Source of the DNA: Lichenicola sp964249735
Lineage (GTDB): Bacteria; Pseudomonadota; Alphaproteobacteria; Acetobacterales; Acetobacteraceae
Assembly: GCA_964249735.1 (NCBI GenBank)
Contig: CAXUDP010000031.1
Coordinates: 1 to 34,515, forward strand
Length of the DNA stretch: 34,515 nucleotides
Direction of reading: 5' to 3'
In this document: piece by piece, positions 1 to 9,474 of the stretch
How positions within the stretch are numbered: the stretch's first letter is position 1
Layout of the letters: every line of letters begins with the position of its first letter
Made by a program: the position numbers and the translations under genes
Notes under the pieces: model-generated
Seen by the model: the letters and a program-made list of their open reading frames with translations, nothing else
Database searches by the model: none
Told to the model about the DNA's origin: nothing

Positions 1-89
1 GTGGCGCGTCCGATGCCGTTGGAGGCGCCGGTGACCACCGCGACCTTGTTCAGCAGGCGGCCGCGGCCGGCGGGAAGGGCTTCGCTCAT
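1..89 (-). CDS. SDR-family oxidoreductase, N-terminal fragment (runs off the window)
   Basis: Only the first 29 codons are present; the gene continues beyond base 1. The start is the ATG read from base 89 leftwards, with a GGAG ribosome site about 12 bases upstream. The reading shows the first beta strand followed by TGASNGIG at residues 20-27, which is the TGxxxGIG dinucleotide-binding loop of classical short-chain dehydrogenases. It starts 32 bases after the stop of the ABC permease, so it is probably the last or next gene of the transporter operon. In sugar clusters such SDRs usually oxidise a sugar to its lactone or interconvert sugar acids; that role is inferred from context. The substrate cannot be read from this fragment. 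Confidence 0.8.
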   Translation of the reverse strand, partial: MSEALPAGRGRLLNKVAVVTGASNGIGRA

Positions 90-121
90 GCAAGGATGCT
101 CCGGGTTGCGGGGACGCGGCG

Positions 122-1108
122 TCAGCTGCCGCGCCGCTTCTGGTTGAGGCTGTCGATCAGCACCGCCCCGAAGATCACCGCGCCCTGGATGAACTGGACC
201 CAGAACGGCTGCACGTTCTTCAGGGTGAGGCCGTTGTTAATCAGGCCGATGATCAGCACGCCGAGCAGGGTGCCGAGTATGCTGCCCTTGCCGCCGAACA
301 GCGACGCGCCCCCGATCACCACCGCGGCGATGGCGTTGAGCTCCAGCCCGGTGGCGGCGATCGGCTGCGCGCTGTCCAGCCGCCCGGCCAGGATGATCCC
401 GCCGAGCCCCGCCAGGGCGCCGCTGATGACGTAGACGATCGCCAGCGTCCGGTTGACCGGGATGCCGGCCAGACGCGCCGCCTCGCGGTTGCCGCCGACG
501 GCATAGATCTCGGCGCCGAACACCGTGCGCGCCAGCACCAGCCCCGCCACCAGGAAGACGGCCAGGGTGACGAGGGCGGCGACCGGAAGCGGGCCCAGGT
601 TGCCGCCGCCGATGTTGTCGAAGGCGTCGGGGAAGGAGAAGATGGTGTTGCCATTGGTGACGATGAAGGCGAGCCCGCGGGCCATCGCCAGCACCGCCAG
701 GCTGACGATGAACGGGCTCATGTTCAGCGCGGTGACGGCAAAGGCGATGAAGCCGCCGGACAACGCGCCGATGCCGATGCCGAGCAGCACCGCCAGCGGC
801 ACCGGAACGTGCGCGTTCAGCGCCAGCCCGGCCATGACGCCGGAGAAGGCGACCACCGAGCCCACCGACAAATCGATGCCGCCGGTCACGATCACAAAGG
901 TTTCCCCCACCGCGACGATGCCGATCAGCGCGCTGGCCAGCAGGATGGACAGCAGGTTGGCCGAGGTCAGGAACGCCGGCGTGGTCAGCGCCAGGTAGAG
1001 CGAGATCCCCACGAAGCCCACCACGATGGTCAGCTCGTTCACGGCCCGGCCCAGCGAGCGGAGCCCGTACCGCCGGTCCTGCGTCCGGGCGACGGGGACC
1101 GTGGCCAT
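122..1108 (-). CDS. CUT2 (ribose-type) sugar ABC transporter permease
   Basis: The product has 328 residues and is very hydrophobic, with about eight to ten membrane segments. It carries the CUT2 signatures GGIDLSVGSV in the first third and AVVIGGASLFGG in the last quarter, the cytoplasmic loop that contacts the ATPase. I chose the ATG at 1108 because AGGAAGGGG lies 5-13 bases ahead of it. An in-frame ATG at 1135 overlaps the ATPase stop as TGATG but has no clear ribosome site; it would add nine residues. This is the only permease of the system, so the channel should be a homodimer. The gene follows the ATPase and binding-protein genes and precedes the SDR gene. The substrate is unknown, probably a pentose, hexose or derivative. 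Confidence 0.93.
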   Translation of the reverse strand: MATVPVARTQDRRYGLRSLGRAVNELTIVVGFVGISLYLALTTPAFLTSANLLSILLASALIGIVAVGETFVIVTGGIDLSVGSVVAFSGVMAGLALNAHVPVPLAVLLGIGIGALSGGFIAFAVTALNMSPFIVSLAVLAMARGLAFIVTNGNTIFSFPDAFDNIGGGNLGPLPVAALVTLAVFLVAGLVLARTVFGAEIYAVGGNREAARLAGIPVNRTLAIVYVISGALAGLGGIILAGRLDSAQPIAATGLELNAIAAVVIGGASLFGGKGSILGTLLGVLIIGLINNGLTLKNVQPFWVQFIQGAVIFGAVLIDSLNQKRRGS

Positions 1109-1134
1109 GGCGTCCCCTTCCTGTGCCGCGCGCA

Positions 1135-2622
1135 TCAGCCGAGTGCCGCGAGCTGCATGACACGCTCCTGGCTGAACTCGTCGCGCGACAGGGTGCCTGC
1201 GAGGCGACCGGCGCGCATCACCAGGATCCGGTCGCTCACCCCCAGCAGCTCGATCATGTCCGACGACACCACAAGCACGGCACCACCCCCTTCGGCGAGG
1301 CTGTTGATCAGCCGGTAGACCTCGATCTTGGCGCCGACGTCGATGCCGCGCGTCGGCTCGTCGAGCAGGAACACGCGCGGATGCGTGGTGAGGGCGCGGC
1401 CGAGCACGACCTTCTGCTGGTTGCCGCCGGACAGCGACCGCACCGGCTGGCGTATGTTCGGCGTGCGTATGCGCAAGGACTGCACCGCGTGCTCGGCCAG
1501 CCGGTCGACGCGGCTGCGCACGATCACCGAGCCGAGCCGGGATTGTTGCCGGAGCGTGGAAAGGGCGATGTTGCTGCGCACGGAGAACGGCAGCACCAGC
1601 CCTTCCGCCTTGCGGTCTTCCGGCACCAGCGCCACCCCGGCGGCGATGGCATCGCGCGGCGAGCGGATCCGCGCCTCCCGCGACCGCACGCGCACACGGC
1701 CATGGCTTGCGGGCAGGGCGCCGTAGATCGTCTTGAGCAGCTCGGTGCGGCCGGCGCCGATCAGCCCACCGATGCCCACCACCTCGCCGGCGCGGACTGC
1801 AAACGACACGTCGGAGAAGCGGCCGGAACAACCCAGCCCCTCCACCTCCAGCACCACCTCACCAGCGGTCGCGTGCCGCTCGGGGAACAGCGCCTCGATC
1901 GGGCGGTTGACCATGGCCTGGATCAGCGCGGTCTCGTTCCAGCCCGCGGCGGGACGCGTCTCCACCGCGGCGCCGTCGCGCAGCACGGTGATCCGGTCGC
2001 AGGTCTCGAACACCTCCTCCAGGTGGTGGCTTATGAACACCAGCCCCACGCCCGCGGCCCGCAGGATGGCCATGGTGGCGAACAGGATTTTCTGCTCGGC
2101 TGCGGTCAGGGTGGCGGTGGGCTCGTCCATCACGATCACCCGCGCCCGCCGCGACAGCGCACGCGCGATCTCGACCAGCTGCTGCTGCGCGATGCCGAGC
2201 TGGCGCACACGCGTCTGCGGCGGCACCGTCAGGCCGACCCGGGCGAGCAGCGCCCTCGCCGTGCGGTTCAGCTCCGCGCGCCGGATCCCGCCCAGCCGAC
2301 CGCGCGGCAGGTGGCCGAGGAAGATGTTCTCGGCGACCGACCGGTCCGGGACCAGGCTCAGCTCCTGGTGGATGACGATGATGCCGGCATCCAGCGCGTC
2401 GCGCGGCCGCCTGGGCAGGAACGGCTGCCCGTCCAGGCGGATTTCGCCGCGATCGGCCGGGAACACCCCGGCCAGGATCTTCATCAGCGTCGACTTGCCG
2501 GCGCCGTTCTCGCCGACGATGCCGAGCACCTCGCCGGCATCGAGCGAGATGCTGACGTCGGACAACGCCCTGACGCCGGGAAAGCCCTTGGAAATGCCCT
2601 GCATCTCCAGCAGATGGGCCAT
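1135..2622 (-). CDS. CUT2 sugar ABC transporter ATP-binding protein (double nucleotide-binding domain)
   Basis: The protein has 495 residues, the normal length for RbsA/XylG/MglA-type ATPases with two fused ABC domains. The N-terminal domain has Walker A GENGAGKST (about residues 38-46), a degenerate signature around LGIAQQQLVEIARAL, and Walker B ending VMDEPTATL. The C-terminal domain has the usual degenerate Walker A (GLIGAGRTELLKTIYG), a full LSGGNQQK signature and Walker B FLLDEPTRGIDVG. AGGA precedes the ATG at 2622 by a few bases. It lies 19 bases after the binding-protein gene and just before the permease gene, so the order is binding protein, ATPase, permease. It powers sugar import at the inner membrane. 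Confidence 0.95.
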   Translation of the reverse strand: MAHLLEMQGISKGFPGVRALSDVSISLDAGEVLGIVGENGAGKSTLMKILAGVFPADRGEIRLDGQPFLPRRPRDALDAGIIVIHQELSLVPDRSVAENIFLGHLPRGRLGGIRRAELNRTARALLARVGLTVPPQTRVRQLGIAQQQLVEIARALSRRARVIVMDEPTATLTAAEQKILFATMAILRAAGVGLVFISHHLEEVFETCDRITVLRDGAAVETRPAAGWNETALIQAMVNRPIEALFPERHATAGEVVLEVEGLGCSGRFSDVSFAVRAGEVVGIGGLIGAGRTELLKTIYGALPASHGRVRVRSREARIRSPRDAIAAGVALVPEDRKAEGLVLPFSVRSNIALSTLRQQSRLGSVIVRSRVDRLAEHAVQSLRIRTPNIRQPVRSLSGGNQQKVVLGRALTTHPRVFLLDEPTRGIDVGAKIEVYRLINSLAEGGGAVLVVSSDMIELLGVSDRILVMRAGRLAGTLSRDEFSQERVMQLAALG

Positions 2623-2641
2623 GATCCTGTCCGGTCCGGTG

Positions 2642-3655
2642 CTACTGGCTGACCTGGTCGCCCCACAGGCCGTAGGACTTGGCGGCGGCGCCGTCGATGT
2701 TGGCCTTGGTGAGCAGCATGTGCGGCCAGTACTGGTGCGCCGGGATCTTGGACTTGTCGCCGTGCAGGTAGGCCTCGACGTAGCTGACCGACTGCTGCGC
2801 CATGGTCAGCGGGTTCTGCGACAAGGTGGCGTCCATCTGGCCGCGGCGTATGTCGCTCAGCGCCTGCTCGGTGCCGTCGATGCCGATGATGACGATGTGC
2901 TTGGGATCGCCGATCGGTGCGGTGCGGTTGGCCTGCCGGATCGCCCGCACCGCGCCCACCGCGTTGTCGTCGTTGCCGTTGAAGATGGCGTCGATGTCGT
3001 TGTGCGCGGCGAGCAGCTGCGTGGTGATGTTGAACGCCTTGTCGGCGTCGAAATCCGCCGCCTGCCGGGACACCAGCTTCAGGCCGGGATTGTCCTTCTG
3101 CAGGGTGGCGAACTCGGTGGCGAAGCCGTGCTCGCGCTCGTCGCCGGCGGTGGTGCCGAGCAAACCCTCCAGGTCGACCACGTTGCCCTTGATCGTCCCG
3201 TAGCGCTGCTTGAGCTGGGCGGCGATGAAGTCGGCGCCTTCCTTGCCGAGCGCCTCGTTGTCGGTCTCCAGGAAGTTCACCTGGCAGTTGCCGCAGGCGG
3301 CGCCGCGGTCGAGGGTGAATACCGGGATGCCCTTCTTGTTGGCTTCCCGCACCACCGGCACGATCGAGTTGGCATTGATCGGGTTCAGGATCAGCGCCGC
3401 GACGTGCTGGTTGATCAGGTCGGTGACCTGGTTGGTCTGCGTGTTCGCGTCGCCGTTGGCGCTGGTGTTGACCAGCTTCAGGTCCTGGTGGTTGCCGATG
3501 CCGATCTGCACGCCCTTGGTCATCCCCTGGAAGAAGGGATTGGCCAGCGTGGCGACGCTGAGGCCGATGAGGTCCGCAGCTCTTGCCTGGGCTGTCCCCG
3601 ACAAGGAGGCTGCGACGAGGGCGGCGGCAAGAACACAGCTTCCTGACTTGGACAT
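2642..3655 (-). CDS. Periplasmic sugar-binding protein of a CUT2 ABC transporter (RbsB-like)
   Basis: The product has 337 residues. An N-terminal signal peptide (basic MSKSGS start, hydrophobic stretch, cleavage near AQA-RAA) sends it to the periplasm. The mature part resembles ribose-type binding proteins: it starts with a beta strand and NPFFQGMTKG, has a DLINQHVAALILNP segment, and continues with FTLDRG in the region that contacts the sugar in RbsB. A close cysteine pair (ACGNC) could form a disulfide. GGGAG lies about nine bases ahead of the ATG. It is the first gene of the minus-strand transporter operon. A 188-base upstream region holds a hairpin and a candidate operator and promoter. 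Ligand identity cannot be read from the sequence. Confidence 0.93.
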   Translation of the reverse strand: MSKSGSCVLAAALVAASLSGTAQARAADLIGLSVATLANPFFQGMTKGVQIGIGNHQDLKLVNTSANGDANTQTNQVTDLINQHVAALILNPINANSIVPVVREANKKGIPVFTLDRGAACGNCQVNFLETDNEALGKEGADFIAAQLKQRYGTIKGNVVDLEGLLGTTAGDEREHGFATEFATLQKDNPGLKLVSRQAADFDADKAFNITTQLLAAHNDIDAIFNGNDDNAVGAVRAIRQANRTAPIGDPKHIVIIGIDGTEQALSDIRRGQMDATLSQNPLTMAQQSVSYVEAYLHGDKSKIPAHQYWPHMLLTKANIDGAAAKSYGLWGDQVSQ

Positions 3656-3740
3656 GATGACTCCCGTTGCTGTTGCTTATGCGACCCGGTCGAAGTCGAG
3701 TTCGCCCGGGGAGATCGTGGTTCGTCGTGACGCGCGGTGC

Positions 3741-3761
3741 GACCCTGTTTCTCGCAGGGTC
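3741..3761 (-). promoter_or_regulatory. Perfect 7-bp hairpin in the leader of the sugar-binding protein gene
   Basis: GACCCTG (3741-3747) and CAGGGTC (3755-3761) are perfect inverted repeats around a seven-base loop. They lie between the candidate promoter (3783-3810) and the start codon at 3655, so the hairpin would form in the untranslated leader. There is no T run on either side, so it is not a simple terminator. An mRNA-stability or regulatory element, or a protein site, are both possible. Confidence 0.4.
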
Positions 3762-3774
3762 ATCCGGTGAAAGC

Positions 3775-3810
3775 TGTATGACACGTTAGCGCGTCCGATG
3801 GCGGGCGCAA
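3775..3810 (-). promoter_or_regulatory. Candidate promoter and GntR-type operator upstream of the first ABC transporter
   Basis: Read on the minus strand there is a -35-like TTGCGC (3805-3810), a 16-base spacer and a -10-like TAACGT (3783-3788). TGTATGACA (3775-3783) follows directly and would sit at the transcription start. TGT-ATG-ACA fits the general GT-N-AC type of FadR-class operators. The same arrangement recurs upstream of the DenD-like gene with the operator in the same place, which is the main support. It sits 120 bases ahead of the binding-protein start codon. Confidence 0.5.
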
Positions 3811-3843
3811 GTTGCCTTTTCATCGTGCGCGGGCGATCGCAGC

Positions 3844-4848
<1,005 letters not shown>

Positions 4849-4955
4849 GCGGCGTGTCCTCCCTGGTTCTTTCCGCTTCCCGTGGCGATGATCGACCCGA
4901 TCGCGACGCGTTGCCAGGGGTGGGTGGCGGCAGCGCCGCGTGCGCCGGTGACGCG

Positions 4956-5954
4956 CTACCGGTTCTGCACGGCAGAGCCGGCCGATGCCGGGTAGGCGCT
5001 CCTGTAGGCCTCGATCACCTCGTCGAAGCTCCCGTCGCTGGTGAAGCCGAGGCTGCTTGCATGCTCGGCAGAGAAGCTGCCCGGCCAGGAGTTCACGATC
5101 CGCTGCACCGCCGGGTCGGGCTCGATCCGTACCCGATCCGCCACCGCGTCGCCGGCCAGCCGTCGCAGCGCGCCGAGCATGTCCATGACCGACACCGACA
5201 GGCCCGGCATGTTGATCACCCGGCGCCTGCCCAGTGCCGCTTCCGGCAAGGCGAGCCCGTGCAGCAGGTTCCGGATCGCCTGGTCGGGCGACATCAGCCA
5301 CAGCACCGTGTCCGGCGACACCGGGCAGATCGCCTCGATCCCCGCCAGCGGCTCGCGGATGATGCCGCTGGCGAAGCTCGAGGCGGCGCGGTTCGGCTTG
5401 CCCGGCCGCACCACCACCGTCGGCATGCGCAGGCTGCGGCCGTCGACGAAGCCGTGCCGGCTGTAATCCGAGATCAGCAGGTCGGCGACCGCCTTCTGCG
5501 TGCCGTAGGAGCTTTGCGGTTCCCAGACCTGCGTGTCCGGCACCACCTCCGGCAGCACCCCGCCGAACACCGCGACCGAGCTGGTGGTGACCAGCCTGGC
5601 GCCCCTCGCCACTGCGCGTATCCGCTCCAGCAGCAGGCGCGTCGCGTCCAGATTGACGCGCATGCCGAGGTCGAACTCTTCCTCCGCCTGCCCGGACACG
5701 ATCGCGGCGAGGTGGAACACCACGTCGGTGCCGCCGTCGATCAACTGCGCGATCGCGTCGGGATCGGCGATGTCGCCGGCGACCGGAACCACGCGGGCGT
5801 CGTCGATCCCGTCGACTTCCGTCACGTCAAAGGCGAGGATGCGCTCGATCGGGCCGGTCCGGCCGTCGCTCGCGGTGACGACGCCTTGCTGCAGCAGGGC
5901 TACGATCAGCCGCCGCCCCAGGAAGCCGGCGGCACCCGTGATCGCAACGCGCAT
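4956..5954 (-). CDS. denD: NAD-dependent epimerase/dehydratase-fold dehydrogenase, DenD-like (D-erythronate dehydrogenase family)
   Basis: The product has 332 residues with an extended-SDR Rossmann fold: TGAAGFLG at 6-13, Asp61 in the adenine-side loop (AGDIAD), Ser125/Ser126, and the catalytic pair Tyr150/Lys154 in YGTQK. The long stretch from SSVAVFGG through YGTQKAVADLL to VVRPGKPN and FASGIIREPLAG matches what I remember of D-erythronate 2-dehydrogenases (DenD). Those oxidise four-carbon sugar acids to 2-oxo acids. DenD is normally paired with the kinase OtnK and an OtnC-type enzyme; neither is in this window, so the substrate here may differ. The ATG at 5954 has GGGAG a few bases upstream. 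It probably starts a transcript including the lactonase. The symbol is a family-level assignment. Confidence 0.82.
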   Translation of the reverse strand: MRVAITGAAGFLGRRLIVALLQQGVVTASDGRTGPIERILAFDVTEVDGIDDARVVPVAGDIADPDAIAQLIDGGTDVVFHLAAIVSGQAEEEFDLGMRVNLDATRLLLERIRAVARGARLVTTSSVAVFGGVLPEVVPDTQVWEPQSSYGTQKAVADLLISDYSRHGFVDGRSLRMPTVVVRPGKPNRAASSFASGIIREPLAGIEAICPVSPDTVLWLMSPDQAIRNLLHGLALPEAALGRRRVINMPGLSVSVMDMLGALRRLAGDAVADRVRIEPDPAVQRIVNSWPGSFSAEHASSLGFTSDGSFDEVIEAYRSAYPASAGSAVQNR

Positions 5955-5991
5955 CCCCGATCTCCCGAACGGCCCAACCTCGGCGACAGGC

Positions 5992-6028
5992 TGTATGATA
6001 GGTTCGCGCATCTTCGGCATGGGCGCAA
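5992..6028 (-). promoter_or_regulatory. Candidate promoter and GntR-type operator ahead of the DenD-like gene
   Basis: On the minus strand: TTGCGC (6023-6028), a 17-base spacer and GAACCT (6000-6005), followed by the operator-like TGTATGATA (5992-6000, plus-strand reading). The operator overlaps the -10-like element by one base, exactly as at 3775-3810. It lies 38 bases ahead of the DenD-like start codon. It is also within the divergent region of the GntR gene at 6157, so it could control both. Confidence 0.5.
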
Positions 6029-6156
6029 GGCGCCCCGCCCGGACCCCCGGCGCTTGCGGAGGGGGAACGGGCACGGAAGAATACGCGATCGTCACGTCGC
6101 ATGACGCGACCGGTCGGCGGCAGCACGGGTCGGCACGCCGACGGAGGAAGACGCCG

Positions 6157-6927
6157 ATGCAGCTCCACAGCCGGGCCGACCGATTGGCCGAAACGCTTCG
6201 CGAACGCATCCGGGGCGGCGCCCTGCCGCTGGGCGCGAAGCTCGCCTCCGAGCAGGCCATCGCCACCGAGTTCCAGGTCAGCCGCACGGTGGTGCGCGAG
6301 GCGGTGGCGCGGCTGAAGTCGGACGGCCTGCTGGAAACCCGGAAAGGGGCGGCGACCCGGGTGAGCGCCCCGAAGGACGGCGCCGGGCGGGGCCTGTCGA
6401 TGCCCCGCTCGATCGACGGGCTGCTTGGCTTCCTGGAGGTGCGCCGCTCGATCGAGACCGAGATGGCCGCCCTGGCGGCGTCGCGCCGCACCGAGCGGCA
6501 ATGCCGGGAGGTCGAGACGGCCCTGCTGTCGATCGACCGCGCGACGCGCGAAGGCAGCAGCGGCGTGCAGGAGGACCTCGACTTCCACCTGGCGATCGGC
6601 CACGCCACCAGCAACGCCTACTGGAGCCAGTTCGTCCGCCTGTTCGCCGAGCCGATGCGCTCGGCGATCGGGGTGACGCGGGCCAACGAGGCCAGGCGGA
6701 AGGACTTCGCCACCGCGGTGGCGGACGAGCATCGCCGGATCTACGACGCGATCCTGCACCAGGATCCCGACGAGGCGCGCGCCGCGGTGCACCTGCACCT
6801 CCTGAACGCGGCCGAGCGGATCATGGGGGCCGACACCGAGTTCTGGCAGCACGAGGGCGGCGACCTGGCCCAGCTCTGGGCCACGCACGCCCTGTCGGGG
6901 ACGAGCGGGCGACGCAGGAAGCCGTGA
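6157..6927 (+). CDS. FadR-class GntR-family transcriptional regulator
   Basis: The product has 256 residues. Residues about 5-68 form a GntR winged helix (LASEQAIATEFQVSRTVVREAV with the following wing). About 80-235 form an all-helical FCD ligand domain. The FCD metal-site pattern is intact: Asp and His in DLDFHLAIGH, a His in ADEHRRIYDAI and a His in AAVHLHLL. FCD domains bind small organic acids, often with a metal. The ATG at 6157 has GGAGGA nine bases upstream. It is divergent from the DenD-like gene and convergent with the second GntR gene. As the only single-domain FadR-type regulator here, next to one of three shared operators, it is the best candidate for their ligand-responsive repressor; this is an inference. 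Confidence 0.92.
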   Translation: MQLHSRADRLAETLRERIRGGALPLGAKLASEQAIATEFQVSRTVVREAVARLKSDGLLETRKGAATRVSAPKDGAGRGLSMPRSIDGLLGFLEVRRSIETEMAALAASRRTERQCREVETALLSIDRATREGSSGVQEDLDFHLAIGHATSNAYWSQFVRLFAEPMRSAIGVTRANEARRKDFATAVADEHRRIYDAILHQDPDEARAAVHLHLLNAAERIMGADTEFWQHEGGDLAQLWATHALSGTSGRRRKP

Positions 6928-6943
6928 GCGTGGCCGGTCCAAG

Positions 6944-7927
6944 TCACTCCCGCACGGCGCGGCCGGGCGCCCCGAGATAGGGCGGCGAGGGCGGCGCCTG
7001 GACCTGCCGGAACTGCCGCAGCCGTTTCAGCACCTTGCGCTCGGCGCTGCCGAGATGCGCCGACATCGCCTGGGCGGCAGCGTCCCCGTCGCCCGTCTGC
7101 AGCGCGGCCAGGACCCGGTCGTGCTGGCGCAGGAACGGATCGGCCGTCGGCAGCGCGTCCGCGTGGTGCAGGATGTGCTTGCTGGCGATGATGATGCAGC
7201 GCGCACGCGCCAGCGCCGCCAGCAGCTCCGGGTTGCCGGCGAAGGCAGGGCAGCGGACATGGAGGTCCTGTTCCAGCCGGTCCAGCTGCTCCGCGTTCGC
7301 GTCGGGATAAGCGCCGATCGCCCGGTGCAGGGCGCCGCGCATCTCCGACAGCGTGTCGGGCGGGATCGACGCCGCCGCCGCGCGCAGCATCGCCGGTTCC
7401 AGCAGGCCGCGCAGGGCATACAGGTCGCGCACCCGGCGGTCGTCCAGCGGCACCGTGATCCAGTGCGCCTGCCGGTCCTTGGCGAGGATGCCGGTGGCTG
7501 CGATCCGCACCAGCACGTCATGGCCGACGGTGCGGCCGACGCCGTGATGGCGCGCCAGCTCGACCTCGTTGACCCGGTAGCAGCCGAACACGGAGGCGCG
7601 GATCAGCTCGCGCTCCACCGCGTGGTACACCGTCTGCCAGGCCTGCTTCCTGCCGCCGCGGACGGGCGACGCGATGTCGCTCCGGTCCAGCCTGCGACGC
7701 GCCGGCACGGCGCTGCCGTCGCCCACCAGCACGCCGCGCCCGTCGAAGCGGCTGACCTCGCCGTTCTCCAGCAGCAGGTCCAACGCCTGGCGTACCGGCG
7801 TGCGGCTGGAGCCGAACAGGGTGGCGATGCCGCCCTCGAGCAGCACCGTGCCGGCGGGAAGCCTGCCGTCGCGTATGCTGTCGCGCAGCGCGTCGGCGAT
7901 CGCCTGGTAGGTGCTGGCCTGCGACAC
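6944..7927 (-). CDS. GntR-family regulator with two winged-helix domains and an FCD domain
   Basis: The product has 327 residues, about 80 more than a usual FadR-class regulator. The extra length is a second DNA-binding-like unit. Residues 7-69 look like a full GntR winged helix (LFGSSRTPVRQALDLLLENG and a GRGVLVG wing). Residues about 97-160 repeat the pattern with a less canonical sequence (VNEVELARHHGVGRTVGHDVL, wing around HWITVP). An FCD domain follows from about 164, with metal-type residues near Asp221/His223, His269 and His291. The GTG start at 7927 is two bases after the dehydratase stop, so translation is probably coupled. It likely controls the dehydratase operon and itself. The upstream ribosome site is weak. 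Confidence 0.88.
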   Translation of the reverse strand: MSQASTYQAIADALRDSIRDGRLPAGTVLLEGGIATLFGSSRTPVRQALDLLLENGEVSRFDGRGVLVGDGSAVPARRRLDRSDIASPVRGGRKQAWQTVYHAVERELIRASVFGCYRVNEVELARHHGVGRTVGHDVLVRIAATGILAKDRQAHWITVPLDDRRVRDLYALRGLLEPAMLRAAAASIPPDTLSEMRGALHRAIGAYPDANAEQLDRLEQDLHVRCPAFAGNPELLAALARARCIIIASKHILHHADALPTADPFLRQHDRVLAALQTGDGDAAAQAMSAHLGSAERKVLKRLRQFRQVQAPPSPPYLGAPGRAVRE

Positions 7928-7929
7928 GC

Positions 7930-9447
7930 CTACATCACGGCGCCCACCTGCCAGGGCACGAACTCGCTGTCGCCGTAGTCGAACTGCTCGCTCAAGGTTT
8001 GCTCGCCGGACGCGACCGCCAGGATGCGGGCGAAGATCCGCTCGCCGGCGACCTCGATGGTTTCTGTGCCCTCGATGATGCCGCCGCAGTCGAGGTCCAT
8101 GTCGTCCGACATGCGCTCGAACATCGGCGTGTTGGTGGCGATCTTGATGCAGGGCGCCGGCTTGAAGCCCGACGTCGAGCCGCGCCCGGTGGTGAAGCAG
8201 ATCACCGTGCAGCCGCCGGCCACCTGCCCGGTCACCGCGGCCGGATCGTAGCCGGGCGTGTCCATGAACACGAAGCCGCGCGCGGTGATCGGCTCGGCAT
8301 ACTCATACACTGCTTCCAGCCGCGACTGCGGGCTCTTGGCGACAGCACCCAGCGACTTCTCCAGGATGGTGGTCAGGCCGCCCACCTTGTTGCCGTGCGA
8401 CGGGTTGTTGTTGAGCTCGGCCTTGTTGCGGATCGCGTAGTCGCGCCACCAGTCGATCCGCTCCAGCAGCTTTTCCGCCACCGCGGGGCTGGCGGCGCGT
8501 CGGGTGAGCAGGTGTTCCGCGCCGTACACCTCCGGCGTTTCCGCCAGCACCGCGGTGCCGCCGTGCCGCACCAGCAGGTCGGCGGCGTGGCCGAGTGCGG
8601 GGTTGGCGGAGATGCCGGAATACCCGTCCGAGCCGCCGCATTCGAGCGCCAGCACCAGGGCAGAGGCGGGCTGGGTGGTGCGCGGCGTGGCGGCCACGTC
8701 GTCGAGCATGGCGGACACCGCCTCGATCGCGGCCGCGACCGTGCGTCGCGTGCCGCCGGTCTCCTGGATCGTCATGGTGCGCAGCAGCGGGCCTTCCGTC
8801 AGGCCGCGGGCGCGGAGCAGGGCCGGGATCTGGTTGGTCTCGCAGCCGAGCCCGATCATCAGCACGCCGCCGACGTTGGGGTTGCTGGCATAGCCGGCCA
8901 GGGTGCGCGTCAGGTAGAGATAACCTTCCGCCTCCGTGTTGATGGCGCAGCCGCCGCCATGCGTCAGCGCCACCACGCCGTCGATGCCGGGATGTCCTGC
9001 GAGGCCGCCGGTGTTGAAGTGCGCGGCCACCGCCCTGCACACGGTGGCGGAACAGTTCACCGACGAGATCACCGCGATGTAGTTGCGCGTGCCGACGCGG
9101 CCGTCGGGCCGCAGGAAGCCCTGGAACGTCGCGCGCTCCGCCTCCGGCAGCAGGGCGGGCGGCTCCGCCTCGACACAGAACTCGTGCGACAGCGCCAGGT
9201 CCTGCATGTCGAGCCGGTCGGTGTGCACGTGCTGCCCGGGCTCGGTGTCCCGCGTCGCGATGCCGATCACCTGCCCGTACTTGCGCACCGCGTCCCCGGC
9301 CGCGATCCGTCCGGTCGCGATCTTGTGGCCGCGCGGCACCGGATCGCTTGCCTGCAGCTCCGGCCCGAGCCACTCGCCGGCCTCGATCGGCCGCCTGGCG
9401 ACGGCGACGTTGTCGCGCGGATGCAGGGTGATGATCGGCGACACCAT
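7930..9447 (-). CDS. UxaA-family sugar-acid dehydratase (altronate/galactarate dehydratase-like)
   Basis: The product has 505 residues, close to UxaA. Residues about 5-85 form a SAF-type domain (HPRDNVAVARRPIEAGE, then VPRGHKIATGRIAAGD). The catalytic part begins at GFLRPDGRVGTRNYI. It contains HGGGC, GLGCETNQI, ECGGSDGYSGISANP and NPSHGNKVGGLTTILEKSLG, all typical of altronate and galactarate dehydratases. These metal-dependent enzymes remove water from C2/C3 of an aldonate or aldarate, giving a 2-keto-3-deoxy acid. The ATG at 9447 has GGGAG seven to eight bases upstream. It starts a minus-strand transcript with the tandem GntR regulator. Candidate operator and promoter elements lie 28-56 bases ahead. 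The exact stereochemistry of the substrate is not readable. Confidence 0.9.
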   Translation of the reverse strand: MVSPIITLHPRDNVAVARRPIEAGEWLGPELQASDPVPRGHKIATGRIAAGDAVRKYGQVIGIATRDTEPGQHVHTDRLDMQDLALSHEFCVEAEPPALLPEAERATFQGFLRPDGRVGTRNYIAVISSVNCSATVCRAVAAHFNTGGLAGHPGIDGVVALTHGGGCAINTEAEGYLYLTRTLAGYASNPNVGGVLMIGLGCETNQIPALLRARGLTEGPLLRTMTIQETGGTRRTVAAAIEAVSAMLDDVAATPRTTQPASALVLALECGGSDGYSGISANPALGHAADLLVRHGGTAVLAETPEVYGAEHLLTRRAASPAVAEKLLERIDWWRDYAIRNKAELNNNPSHGNKVGGLTTILEKSLGAVAKSPQSRLEAVYEYAEPITARGFVFMDTPGYDPAAVTGQVAGGCTVICFTTGRGSTSGFKPAPCIKIATNTPMFERMSDDMDLDCGGIIEGTETIEVAGERIFARILAVASGEQTLSEQFDYGDSEFVPWQVGAVM

Positions 9448-9474
9448 GACGTTCTCCCGAGCCGCTTGGGCTCG

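Noticed and set aside
122..1831. Permease extended upstream to 569 residues
   Set aside because: The extra part overlaps the ATPase gene in another frame and has Arg-rich composition without family similarity.
8301..8310. TCATACAC, resembling the shared operator half
   Set aside because: It lies inside the conserved coding region of the dehydratase (VYEYAEP), has no palindrome match to the other sites and no promoter near it.
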